Positions 19,001 to 25,100 of a stretch of DNA of 50,189 nt are shown here, piece by piece. A program made the translations under genes and the position numbers. Position 1 is the first letter of the stretch. Each line of letters begins with the position of its first letter. Where the stretch lies: positions 866,401 to 916,589 of the forward strand of contig JAMPAK010000001.1 in NCBI GenBank assembly GCA_023667285.1, in the 5' to 3' direction. The stretch is from Muribaculaceae bacterium (lineage in GTDB: Bacteria > Bacteroidota > Bacteroidia > Bacteroidales > Muribaculaceae). The notes beneath the pieces were generated by a model. It was not told the DNA's origin and did not search any database. It saw nothing but the letters and a program-made list of their open reading frames with translations.

Positions 19001-20606
19001 GCTTAAGGACATGAAGGCTCCCAAGCTCTCTTTCTATACCTATAATTTAGGTGAGGAAAACACTAACACAATTTCTGTGTGGGTAAAGACTCCTGATCAG
19101 GATCAGTTCTCAGTTCTCATGGCTGAGACCACAATTCAGGCTATCGGCGAGCAGGATATGTGGAGTCAGGTACTTCTTGATCTCTCGAAATATGCAGGCA
19201 AGGATATCCAGATTCGTCTCCAGATTACTAATAAAGCATATGTCTACACCCTCGTTGACAATCTCCAGGTGTTCTCACCTCTTGCTAACGATCTTGAGGC
19301 TAAGATTATCGCTCCTCAGTTCGTAAATGCCGGTATGGACTACAATGTCCAGGTTGAGGTGACCAGCAATGGCTACGAGACCGCTAAGGACTACACTGTA
19401 GAACTATATGCTGACGGCAAGCTCGCTGAGACCAAGGCCGGTGACGCTCTGACATATGAGAAGTCAACTGTCGTTGATTTCGAGCGTACATTCGACATCA
19501 ACGCTACAACTCCTGTTCTCTACAAGGCTGTTGTCAACTTCAAGGCTGATGAGGATCTCCTCAACAACACAACTGAAGAAGTTTCTGTAACACCTATCGT
19601 AGACGGTTCACCCGTTGTCACTACTCTCGATGCCAACTCAACTCCTGCAGGTGTTGAACTGACATGGACAGAGCCCGACACCAAGAACGCTGCTCCCTGG
19701 CAGATCACTGAGGACTTCGAAGATGCTGCTGAGTATGCTACTGTTTACGGTGACTGGACATTCCAGAGCCTTGACGACTCTCGCAACTATACACTTGAGG
19801 AAACAGCATTCCCCACTGCTCCCAATGCATATCTGGTAGGTGATGCTAATACCCTGTATGTTCCAGGTAAGTCAGGGGACAAGTATCTTGTAGCTCTTCC
19901 AGCAGTTAAGGGACCGAACGATGACTGGGCAATCTCACCCGAGCTCTCAGGCAAGCGTCAGATTGTTTCGTTCTACGTTCGCAGTTATTCCGTTGGTCAT
20001 CCTTCATTTGAGTTCTACTATTCAACTAATGACAACAAGCCTGAGTCATTCAAACTTGTTGAGGCTATCTCAAATGTTTCTACCGCATGGTCTCAGTATG
20101 CTTACATCATCCCCGAGGGTGCTAAGTACTTCGCAATCCGTTGCACATCCAACAATGTTTGCGTATTCCTCCTCGATGACGTATCCTTCACTCCGAAGGC
20201 TATGAAGGCTGCTTACCTTGCCATCAAGGGTTACAATGTATACCGTGACGGTGTCAAGATCAACGACGCTCTCGTGACAGAGACCAAGTATCTCGACGCT
20301 ACTGCAGTTGACAAGACTCGCTACAAGTATACAGTGAACGTAGTATATGAGAAGTCAGTATCAGGTGCTTCAAACGCTGTCACCATCATGTTCAACGACA
20401 TCGATGAGATCGCAGCTGACAACCTGGCCATCAACACCGAGGACGGCGCTATCGTAGTGACCGGCGCTGAGGGCATGATGGTGACTGTAGTCGCAGTCGA
20501 CGGCAAGACTCTCTATGCTGCTGAGGGCAACGCCCGCGTATCTGTTCTCCCCGGCGTTTACGTAGTGAAGGCTGGTGAGAAGGTAGCTAAAGTTCTCGTT
20601 AAATAA
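16089..20606 (+). CDS. Large secreted cleaved-adhesin/FN3 protein with C-terminal sorting-like tail
   Basis: A 1505-residue protein beginning with a signal peptide (MRTVLTRILSSALIASVAATAWA). Residues about 70-350 have propeller-like repeats (TTGTVYAL, DGTLYGVV, TTGRMFWTV). FN3-like strands follow. Three cleaved-adhesin / choice-of-anchor-J-like modules come next, marked by DDWMITPPV, a MAM-like stretch near GNYVTGVISL, and DDWAISPEL, as in gingipain and HagA adhesin regions. A CARDB-like module lies near 1070-1170. The last 40 residues (VVAVDGKTLYA...GVYVVKAGEKVAKVLVK) resemble a type IX sorting tail. Predicted to be surface-exposed or shed; ligand unknown. T-ending codons (GCT, GTT) dominate, unlike the C-ending M6 gene upstream, which suggests high expression or a different origin. 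Confidence 0.8.
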   Translation: MRTVLTRILSSALIASVAATAWADNNLPKIVFEGPNPYRIENAGLKNAPVRVGRRGSIGFASRDMSLLSQRAAMAKVPFRAAASMPEILGSVIASDAWTTTANVGLYKVPTAKDQTFTEVIKGLDASYGGVLVEDTYWAVGTKATEGRNVFWITGYDINSGEEVASYAAEAYPQIAIGGMTYDATTGTVYALSPADEDAFDSDALSLVTLSFGPTSTTYNVIASVADQYACIAAAADGTLYGVVENDAKTSTLVKIDKTTGVATPAVTDSKTGKAVTTGIKPWDAASAIIDPTTGRMFWTVYDAWYKGYIAEIDLKKGTATKLYDFPGNEWVMGLAIKKELDPGVPGIGTDLALTYDKGSLSGKLTFMAPAKTLDDKAGTGALTYVVECNGQVISTGPTVYGAKVIVDYNVPAADNYTFIVYFTNAKGQGPKATISKYIGQGIPSDTEYVTLTYVGGRMTVEWAAVKTSADAGYLDPSKVTYTVTPYYNGVKDASKAVTTSELMWAERITEPQGTYETYAYGVSATYNNITSREVMSNTVALGYYNIPYTNTLATAADFDKMTVINSNEDKNAWSYDSASKAAKIMYNTSKDMDDWMITPPVRLEKGKTYKLSFKTFCGLASYPERIEVKVGTAATAEAMTSTVVAPAVVAAARASNAIELSGYYEAEATGDYYFGFHGISDANSYYLCVNNIEIVEGEANIPAAVKNLVVTPAVNGDLKVSVSFTAPSTDFGGTALTDATKITEVKISRNGTDLDQAVDFVDGVATYTFTDNVPAVGEYTYTVSCKNVNGWGVEESKTVYVGINYPEPVAEVFIEELSTPGEISIHWPAVTQTITGQPLEASDVTYTVTYWDYDGGTSTQTTSETAITVKMCEPDGQAFALAQVVANTQRGSSDAVQAGPTPVGVPYTDYLNTFSLEDMNKYAYYTNSTFVSWYIGINGGPAGVDGDSNYLTCKASLAGAYGNYVTGVISLKDMKAPKLSFYTYNLGEENTNTISVWVKTPDQDQFSVLMAETTIQAIGEQDMWSQVLLDLSKYAGKDIQIRLQITNKAYVYTLVDNLQVFSPLANDLEAKIIAPQFVNAGMDYNVQVEVTSNGYETAKDYTVELYADGKLAETKAGDALTYEKSTVVDFERTFDINATTPVLYKAVVNFKADEDLLNNTTEEVSVTPIVDGSPVVTTLDANSTPAGVELTWTEPDTKNAAPWQITEDFEDAAEYATVYGDWTFQSLDDSRNYTLEETAFPTAPNAYLVGDANTLYVPGKSGDKYLVALPAVKGPNDDWAISPELSGKRQIVSFYVRSYSVGHPSFEFYYSTNDNKPESFKLVEAISNVSTAWSQYAYIIPEGAKYFAIRCTSNNVCVFLLDDVSFTPKAMKAAYLAIKGYNVYRDGVKINDALVTETKYLDATAVDKTRYKYTVNVVYEKSVSGASNAVTIMFNDIDEIAADNLAINTEDGAIVVTGAEGMMVTVVAVDGKTLYAAEGNARVSVLPGVYVVKAGEKVAKVLVK

Positions 20607-20638
20607 TCCGTAAGATTAGATAACCCCGAATACACCCA

Positions 20639-20669
20639 AGCCCCGGAGGCTCCAAGCCCCCGGGGCTTA
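20639..20669 (+). terminator. Terminator of the adhesin-like gene
   Basis: AAGCCCCGG (20639-20647) pairs with CCGGGGCTT (20661-20669), followed by ATTATATA. The hairpin starts about 30 bases after the stop codon. Confidence 0.7.
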
Positions 20670-20709
20670 TTATATACCCATCACCCCCCCCTCTGACATG
20701 TCGGCCTCT

Positions 20710-20761
20710 CCCCGGCCATGTCGGCCTCTCCTGCGGAATCGGCCTACATGGCCGGGGCTAC
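20710..20761 (-). repeat. Palindromic repeat core copy 2 (reverse)
   Basis: The core in reverse orientation: CCCCGGCCATGTCGG at the left and CATGGCCGGGGCTAC at the right, with a TCTCCTGCGGAATCGG centre. The centre is longer than in copies 3 and 4 and matches the variant seen in copies 7, 8 and 9. Confidence 0.75.
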
Positions 20762-20948
20762 GTGTAAATCGGCGACCTAACGGGCGCCTTTCTGATTGGG
20801 ATGCCTATTCCCCGGACATGTCGGCGCCAGAGGCAGCCTCCATGGCCGGGGCTACGTGTAAATCGGCGACCTAACGGGCGCCTTTCTGATTGGGATGCCT
20901 ATTCCCCGGACATGTCGGCGCCAGAGGCAGCCTCCATGGCCGGGGCTA
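20761..20948. repeat. 94-bp tandem direct repeat, two copies (cores 3 and 4)
   Basis: Two near-identical 94-bp units begin at 20761 and 20855 (each CGTGTAAATCGGCGACC...). Each contains a reverse-oriented palindromic core, at 20810-20855 and 20904-20949. A third, partial unit (CGAGTAATTCGGCGACC) starts at 20949. Near identity suggests a recent duplication. Confidence 0.85.
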
Positions 20949-20969
20949 CGAGTAATTCGGCGACCTAAC

Positions 20970-21050
20970 GGGCGCCATATCGGCCTTCGGCCGCGGGATT
21001 GCTGCTAGACTACCGAGATTATGTAGTGTCCGGAGGACACTGATTTACAC
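20970..21050. repeat. GGCC-hairpin module plus AGTGTCC hairpin
   Basis: GGGCGCC, then CGGCCTTCGGCCG (a short hairpin), a diverged relative of the 52-bp unit at 22119-22302, and AGTGTCC-GGA-GGACACT leading into TGATTTACACGTAGCC. The same order recurs at 24355-24490. Confidence 0.65.
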
Positions 21051-21196
21051 GTAGCCCCGGCCATGGAGGCCGCCACCGGTGCCGACATGTCCGGGGTAAC
21101 GAATTACGAAAACCCAAAGGCGTCCGTAGGCCGCCGAATTACGATGCCGGATTGTCTCCGCGTTGAATCAATGATCATTCACTCCCGTAAATCGGG
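21051..21196 (+). repeat. Composite repeat, left copy (core 5 + TGATCA module)
   Basis: A forward core (21051-21096) is followed by GAATTACGAAAACCC and then an imperfect palindrome (21119-21196) running GGCGTCCGTAGG...GAATTACGATGCCGGAT...AATGATCATT...CGTAAATCGG. The same composite occurs after the transposase (21788-21940) and at 24491-24650, all in the same orientation. Confidence 0.75.
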
Positions 21197-21249
21197 GGTG
21201 GTAATGTGAAATTCTTTTGTTTCGTATATGGGGGATGGAATTTATTGTG

Positions 21250-21257
21250 TATCTTTG
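21250..21257 (+). promoter_or_regulatory. -7 box of the Y1 transposase gene
   Basis: TATCTTTG matches TAnnTTTG and lies 33 bases before the chosen ATG. No TTTG is found at the usual 20-base spacing, so the promoter is probably weak. Confidence 0.4.
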
Positions 21258-21290
21258 TGGTACGTGTCACGTGGATTAATTGTCTATAAT

Positions 21291-21737
21291 ATGAGCCATA
21301 TTGCCATCACATATCATATCATTTTCTCGACCTCATGTAGGAGAAACGTCATCAACATGGATCATGAGCGCGAATTGTATAAATTCATCTATGATTTTTC
21401 TAAGGATAGGGGTGTGAAGATATGGCGGATCGGTGGGATGCCTGACCATGTGCATATCCTTTGCGATATTCCGCCGCGGATTTCTGTGGCCGATTATGTT
21501 AGGTTGGCCAAAGGGGAGTCGAGTAAGTTTCTGAAGATGAATCCGAATTTTCCATATTGGGAGAGGTGGGCAGAGGGATATTGCGCCTTATCGGTAGACG
21601 CCGGGAGTCGCATGACCAGGATTAACTATATAATGAATCAGAAGCAACATCATGCGAGGTTTTCGTTTGAGGATGAGTTCAGGCGGATTTTGGAGGAGTA
21701 TGGTTTGTCTACGGATGACCCGATGATAGGTGAATGA
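21291..21737 (+). CDS. IS200/IS605-type Y1 transposase (TnpA), possible RAYT
   Basis: A 148-residue single-strand DNA transposase of the HUH family. The metal-binding HUH motif is HVH in GMPDHVHIL (about residues 51-59). The candidate catalytic tyrosine is in INYIMNQKQHH (about 114-124). The length matches IS200 TnpA (about 150). I chose the ATG at 21291 because MSHIAITYHIIFST aligns with the family's first strand. No accessory TnpB is present. The gene stands alone between two direct copies of a palindromic composite repeat and is the only transposase in the window, the arrangement expected of a REP-associated transposase. It appears intact. Whether it mobilises the repeats is inference. Confidence 0.85.
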   Translation: MSHIAITYHIIFSTSCRRNVINMDHERELYKFIYDFSKDRGVKIWRIGGMPDHVHILCDIPPRISVADYVRLAKGESSKFLKMNPNFPYWERWAEGYCALSVDAGSRMTRINYIMNQKQHHARFSFEDEFRRILEEYGLSTDDPMIGE

Positions 21738-21787
21738 GATGGGGTGCGCCGACAGGCACAATGGCGTCCGTAGGACGCCAATTACAC

Positions 21788-21940
21788 GTAGCCCCGGCCA
21801 TGGAGGTCGCCACCGGCGCCGACATGTTCGGGGAACTAATTACAAAACCCAATGGCGTCCGTAGGACGCCGAATTACGATGCTGGATGGCTACCGCGTCG
21901 AATAAATGATCATTCAATCCGTAAATCGGCGGCCTACGGA
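21788..21940 (+). repeat. Composite repeat, right copy (core 6 + TGATCA module)
   Basis: A forward core (21788-21833), an AATTACAAAACCCAA linker, then GGCGTCCGTAGGACGCCGAATTACGATGCTGG...AATGATCATT...GTAAATCGGCGGCCTACGGA. It is a direct copy of the composite at 21051-21196, on the other side of the transposase gene. The palindromic half closes well here: CCGTAGG near 21860 pairs with CCTACGG near 21933. Confidence 0.75.
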
Positions 21941-21945
21941 CTGGA

Positions 21946-22098
21946 CCCCGGACATTCTCGGCCTTTCCTGCGGATACGGCCTCCATGGCCGGGGCTACGT
22001 GTAAATCGGCGGCCTACGGACGCCTTTATTGAGGGCAACCCGGCCACCCCGGACAGTCTCGGCCTCTCCTGCGGAGGGCCTCGCATGGCCGGGGCTAC
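21946..22098 (-). repeat. Palindromic repeat cores 7 and 8 (reverse)
   Basis: Two reverse-oriented cores, 21946-21998 and 22047-22098, each running from CCCCGGACA to CATGGCCGGGGCTACGTGTAA with the TCCTGCGGA centre. They are joined by ATCGGCGGCCTACGGACGCC. Confidence 0.75.
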
Positions 22099-22118
22099 GT
22101 GTAATTCGGCGACCTAAC

Positions 22119-22302
22119 GGGCGCCAATGCGGCCTTCGGCCGCGGAATGCTGCGTATCCGAGGCTGTGTAGGGCGCCAATGCGGCCTGTGGCCGCGGAAT
22201 GCTGCGTATCTGAGGCTGTGTAGGGCGCCAATGCGGCCTTCGGCCGCGGACGGCTGCGCATCCGAGGCTGTATAGGGCGCCAATGCGGCCTGTGGCCGAG
22301 GG
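22119..22302. repeat. 52-bp tandem repeat, 3.5 copies
   Basis: Units start at 22119, 22171, 22223 and (partial) 22275. Each reads GGGCGCCAATGCGGCC, then TTC or TGT, then GGCCGCGGA...GCTGCG.ATC.GAGGCTGT.TA. Each unit has a GCGGCC-TTC/TGT-GGCCGC hairpin. Only a few positions vary, so expansion is recent. The array ends about 60 bases before the promoter of the next gene. Confidence 0.85.
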
Positions 22303-22360
22303 GTGGGGATAAAATTTGTTAAATCGTGTTAACTTATGGCATGTATTGTAAATTAATGCG

Positions 22361-22368
22361 TATATTTG
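22361..22368 (+). promoter_or_regulatory. -7 box of the Ig-like protein gene, with 5'-terminal hairpin
   Basis: TATATTTG sits within ATTAATGCGTATATTTG, which is identical over 17 bases to the promoter at 28841-28857. No good -33 match is seen. The transcript would begin near 22374 and at once form the hairpin TGGCCGT...ACGGCCA (22377-22401), followed by about 58 A/T-rich bases to the ATG. Confidence 0.55.
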
Positions 22369-22458
22369 CACTGAAATGGCCGTGGTATATTCCTACGGCC
22401 ACCTAAATCGCTAAAATAATAATAAATCACATTAAATCTAACTTCAAATTTTTCATCT

Positions 22459-24153
22459 ATGAGAAAAATTTTTACCCTGCTGGCTGCTTGTGTCGTGGCA
22501 TTCTGTGCTTCGGCTGAGGCAGTTAAAGTTAGTTGGCCACTCGACGATACAGGTGAGGGCGTCAACTACGCAGCGCCCACTGTTACAGGTGATGGGGCCG
22601 CTTCAGTAACAGCATCGAATCTTGTCATCCCTTCTAGATTCACTTACAAAGAAGGCAAAACGACTAACGGTGTGAGAGGACAGGAATTTAACCCTGTTAC
22701 GGCACTTAATAGCGGCACTTCTACTATCGGTGAAGAGTGCTGGTTTAGGTTTCCTATAAAAGTCGCTGACGGAATGAAACTTACAATAACAAAGGTTTCA
22801 TTTAAGGTCGGAAAAACTGGTACTGGTGATGCCAGTTATATAAATGCTTTTTTCCTTTATGATAGCGATAAAAAGGGAACTCTTGGTAACAAAATAGCGC
22901 TTAATAGGAATAATGAAGCTGGCGGTTGGTTTAATGATTGCTCATATACATCTTTCGAGAACTATGATGGCGTTGTTGAAGGCGACGGCGCTATTGTTCT
23001 AAACGTGTATGGGAAACTCGCTACTAGCAAGGGTTTCTGGGTGTCATCAGTTGTACTAGAGGGTACTGTTGAGGCTGCCGGCACTCCGGCTCCAATCTCT
23101 TATCCCAATCCTGTGATTGCACTTAAGATTCGTGATGCGTTCACATCTCCCGTGCTGACAAACACTGAGAATCTCCCCGTTACCTATGCTTCAAGCAACA
23201 CTTCTCTCGCTACTGTTGATGCCAATACAGGCGTTGTGACTCTCAAGGAGGGTGTACTTGGTGAGACTGTCATCTCTGCTACTTTCGCAGGCAATGATAC
23301 ATATGTCAAGACAGTTGCCGAGTGCAAGATTACAGTTGCTTCAAATGTAACTTATGTATATGCAGGCAATCCTGCTCTGAAGGTTCCCTCAACTTTCCCC
23401 TGCGATGTAATCATCGATGCAAGCTACACCACTGAGGGCACTCAGGTGCTGACAAAGAAGGGTGTGTTCCTTGATGATGACTATGTAGTGATGGAGACTG
23501 TAAATGATGGTGCCAAGCTGAACGGCTATGCTCAGACATATCTCGGCCAGACTTTCACCAAGAGCCTCCAGATGCTTGTTGATGCTGCTCCCTCTGCTTC
23601 TGCCCCCACAGGCAAGGCTCACAAGGAGACTACCGCTATCCAGGTGACTCCCAAGGCTGACCTTACTCTGGTAATCTTCGGTATGCGCAAGGTGGAGATT
23701 GACCCCAAGCTCACTGTGACTGAGGATGACCTGCCCAACAATAACCTCACAATGACTCAGTATTTCTCATTTGCTGCAAATGACAAGTATTCAGTGATGG
23801 TGATGGAGCAGGGTGCATATTCGGCTCCTCTCGACCAGAAGGTTTCGCTTGGCGCATGGGCTCTCGCTGCTGACCAGACTGTGAAGGATCCCCGCAACAA
23901 TGCTTATGTAGGTACAACTGTTGAACTGAAGAAGGATAAGGTTTACACCGTGTATGCTACTCAGACCTACAACATGAATGGTATCGGTTACATTCGTCCC
24001 GCCGGAGGTTCTGTGGCCGTTGAGACCATCGAGGTTGATGAGAATGCTCCCGTTGAGTATTACAATCTCCAGGGCATCCGTGTTGAGAATCCCGAGAACG
24101 GTATCTATATCCGTCGTCAGGGCAACAAGGTGACCAAGGTGCTCGTGAAGTAA
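22459..24153 (+). CDS. Secreted Ig-like protein with C-terminal sorting-like tail
   Basis: A 564-residue protein with a clear signal peptide (MRKIFTLLAACVVAFCASA). Residues about 22-210 form a beta-rich domain of unknown identity. About 213-295 is a bacterial Ig-like (BIG2) module, shown by LPVTYASSNTSLATVD and TGVVTL. The remainder, about 300-515, is unassigned. The last 40 residues (EYYNLQGIRVENPENG, then IYIRRQG and KVTKVLVK) almost match the M6 protease tail and fit a type IX sorting signal. Role unknown; likely exported or surface-attached. Its gene lies between two blocks of palindromic repeats and has its own promoter and a strong terminator. Confidence 0.8.
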   Translation: MRKIFTLLAACVVAFCASAEAVKVSWPLDDTGEGVNYAAPTVTGDGAASVTASNLVIPSRFTYKEGKTTNGVRGQEFNPVTALNSGTSTIGEECWFRFPIKVADGMKLTITKVSFKVGKTGTGDASYINAFFLYDSDKKGTLGNKIALNRNNEAGGWFNDCSYTSFENYDGVVEGDGAIVLNVYGKLATSKGFWVSSVVLEGTVEAAGTPAPISYPNPVIALKIRDAFTSPVLTNTENLPVTYASSNTSLATVDANTGVVTLKEGVLGETVISATFAGNDTYVKTVAECKITVASNVTYVYAGNPALKVPSTFPCDVIIDASYTTEGTQVLTKKGVFLDDDYVVMETVNDGAKLNGYAQTYLGQTFTKSLQMLVDAAPSASAPTGKAHKETTAIQVTPKADLTLVIFGMRKVEIDPKLTVTEDDLPNNNLTMTQYFSFAANDKYSVMVMEQGAYSAPLDQKVSLGAWALAADQTVKDPRNNAYVGTTVELKKDKVYTVYATQTYNMNGIGYIRPAGGSVAVETIEVDENAPVEYYNLQGIRVENPENGIYIRRQGNKVTKVLVK

Positions 24154-24174
24154 TCGGAATCCACACCAAATCAT

Positions 24175-24214
24175 AACAATCCCCTGCGCCGAATGGTGCG
24201 GGGGATTGTTTTTT
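24175..24214 (+). terminator. Terminator of the Ig-like protein gene
   Basis: AACAATCCCC...GGGGATTGTT with an inner GCGCC/GGTGC pairing, followed by TTTT. A strong intrinsic terminator 21 bases after the stop. Confidence 0.9.
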
Positions 24215-24283
24215 CCGGGGGGGATGCCTTGCGGAATGGTAAATCGGCGGCCTCCGGGCGCCTTTCTTGGGGCATCCGGTCCA

Positions 24284-24334
24284 CCCCGGACATGTCGGCC
24301 GCTCCTGCGGAGGGCCTCGCATGGCCGGGGCTAC
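24284..24334 (-). repeat. Palindromic repeat core copy 9 (reverse)
   Basis: CCCCGGACATGTCGG...TCCTGCGGAGGGCC...CATGGCCGGGGCTAC, the same variant as core 8, preceded by an ATCGGCGGCCTCCGGGCGCC flank. Confidence 0.75.
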
Positions 24335-24354
24335 GAGTAAATCGGCGTCCGATG

Positions 24355-24490
24355 GACGCCAATGCGGCCTGCGGCCGCGGGGTTGGCCGCGTATCCGAGG
24401 CTGTGTAGGGACGCCATTGCGGCCTTCGGCCGCGGGGTGGCTTCTAGTCTGCCGATACGATGGTAGTGTCCGGAGGACACTGATTTATTC
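24355..24490. repeat. GGCC-hairpin units plus AGTGTCC hairpin
   Basis: Two degenerate relatives of the 52-bp unit (GCGGCCTGCGGCCGC, then GCGGCCTTCGGCCGC) followed by TAGTGTCC-GGA-GGACACTGATTTA. The order matches 20970-21050. Confidence 0.65.
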
Positions 24491-24650
24491 GTAGCCCCGG
24501 TCATGCGAGATCCCGTCAGGGTCGAGAATGTCCGGGGAACGGTGGCCGTCCCCCGGGTTGGCGTCCGTAGGCCGCCGAATTACGATGCCGGATGGCCTTC
24601 ACGGGGAATATATGATCATTCAATTCGTAAATCGGCGTCCGATGGACGCG
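24491..24650 (+). repeat. Composite repeat, third copy (core 10 + TGATCA module)
   Basis: A diverged forward core (24491-24537) is followed by GGCGTCCGTAGGCCGCCGAATTACGATGCCGG...ATGATCATT...CGTAAATCGGCGTCC. This is the third copy of the composite that flanks the transposase, about 2.7 kb from it. Confidence 0.7.
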
Positions 24651-24675
24651 ATTGCTGTTTGTAACGGGTCGGAAG

Positions 24676-24818
24676 TTATTAACATTCATAGGGGGTATGC
24701 CTTGGAAGTTATTAACATTGTAATTGGTTGTTGGTGAGGTTTGTTATGCCTAGGCGAATAGAGTTATTAACATTGTGTTGATATTGATGAGTGGGGATGT
24801 TGATAATTGTGTTGATAA
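24676..24818. other. Cluster of five TGTTRATAA nonamers (DnaA-box-like)
   Basis: TTATTAACA occurs at 24676, 24709 and 24764 on the plus strand, and TGTTGATAA at 24798 and 24810. Read on one strand all five fit TGTTRATAA, two bases (or one) from the classical DnaA box TGTGGATAA. The stretch is AT-rich, has no gene, and lies between the repeat block and tRNA-Met. It could be a replication-related or regulator-binding cluster. dnaA is not in the window. Confidence 0.4.
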
Positions 24819-24844
24819 GTTTTTGAAAAGATTTGGTGGTTTTG

Positions 24845-24876
24845 TTTGGCTGTTTGGTGAATTGTTGCTAACTTTG
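24845..24876 (+). promoter_or_regulatory. Promoter of tRNA-Met
   Basis: TTTG (24845-24848), a 20-base spacer and TAACTTTG (24869-24876). The start would be near 24882, nine bases before the mature tRNA. Confidence 0.8.
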
Positions 24877-24890
24877 CAGCGCAAAATGAT

Positions 24891-24967
24891 GGCGAGATAG
24901 CTCAGTTGGTTAGAGCGTCGGATTCATAACCCGGAGGTCCCGAGTTCAATTCTCGGTCTCGCTACCA
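24891..24967 (+). tRNA. tRNA-Met (CAT anticodon)
   Basis: A 77-nt cloverleaf with CCA encoded. Acceptor GGCGAGA pairs with TCTCGCT (first pair G-U), the D arm is GCTCAGTTGGTTAGAGC, the anticodon loop is TTCATAA (CAT) and the T arm is CCGAG-TTCAATT-CTCGG. It lacks the C1-A72 mismatch and GGG/CCC anticodon stem of initiator tRNA, so it is an elongator Met. A CAT-anticodon tRNA-Ile read through lysidine cannot be fully excluded. Confidence 0.9.
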
Positions 24968-24989
24968 AGATTTAAGATTCCACATCAGT

Positions 24990-25028
24990 CCCCTCTTATC
25001 CGTGATGGACGAGAGGGGTCGCTTTTTT
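24990..25028 (+). terminator. Terminator of tRNA-Met
   Basis: CCCCTCT (24990-24996) pairs with AGAGGGG (25012-25018), followed by TCGCTTTTTT. Confidence 0.8.
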
Positions 25029-25040
25029 GTTGGGCGATGT

Positions 25041-25072
25041 TTTGGACGGGTGGAAATTGTTTTGTAACTTTG
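25041..25072 (+). promoter_or_regulatory. Promoter of the DUF4301 gene
   Basis: TTTG (25041-25044), a 20-base spacer and TAACTTTG (25065-25072). The leader is about 22 nt. Confidence 0.8.
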
Positions 25073-25100
25073 GCCAAGAATCAATCAATTCCTTAAATAA

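Noticed and set aside
21734-22371. Several 60-130 residue frames inside the repeat block
   Set aside because: Their products (repeated RRPTDAF, RIGALHS-type strings) simply translate the palindromic repeats in different frames.
20700-24650. CRISPR array
   Set aside because: Repeats are long, palindromic, in both orientations and unevenly spaced, or contiguous as tandem units without unique spacers; no cas genes are in the window.
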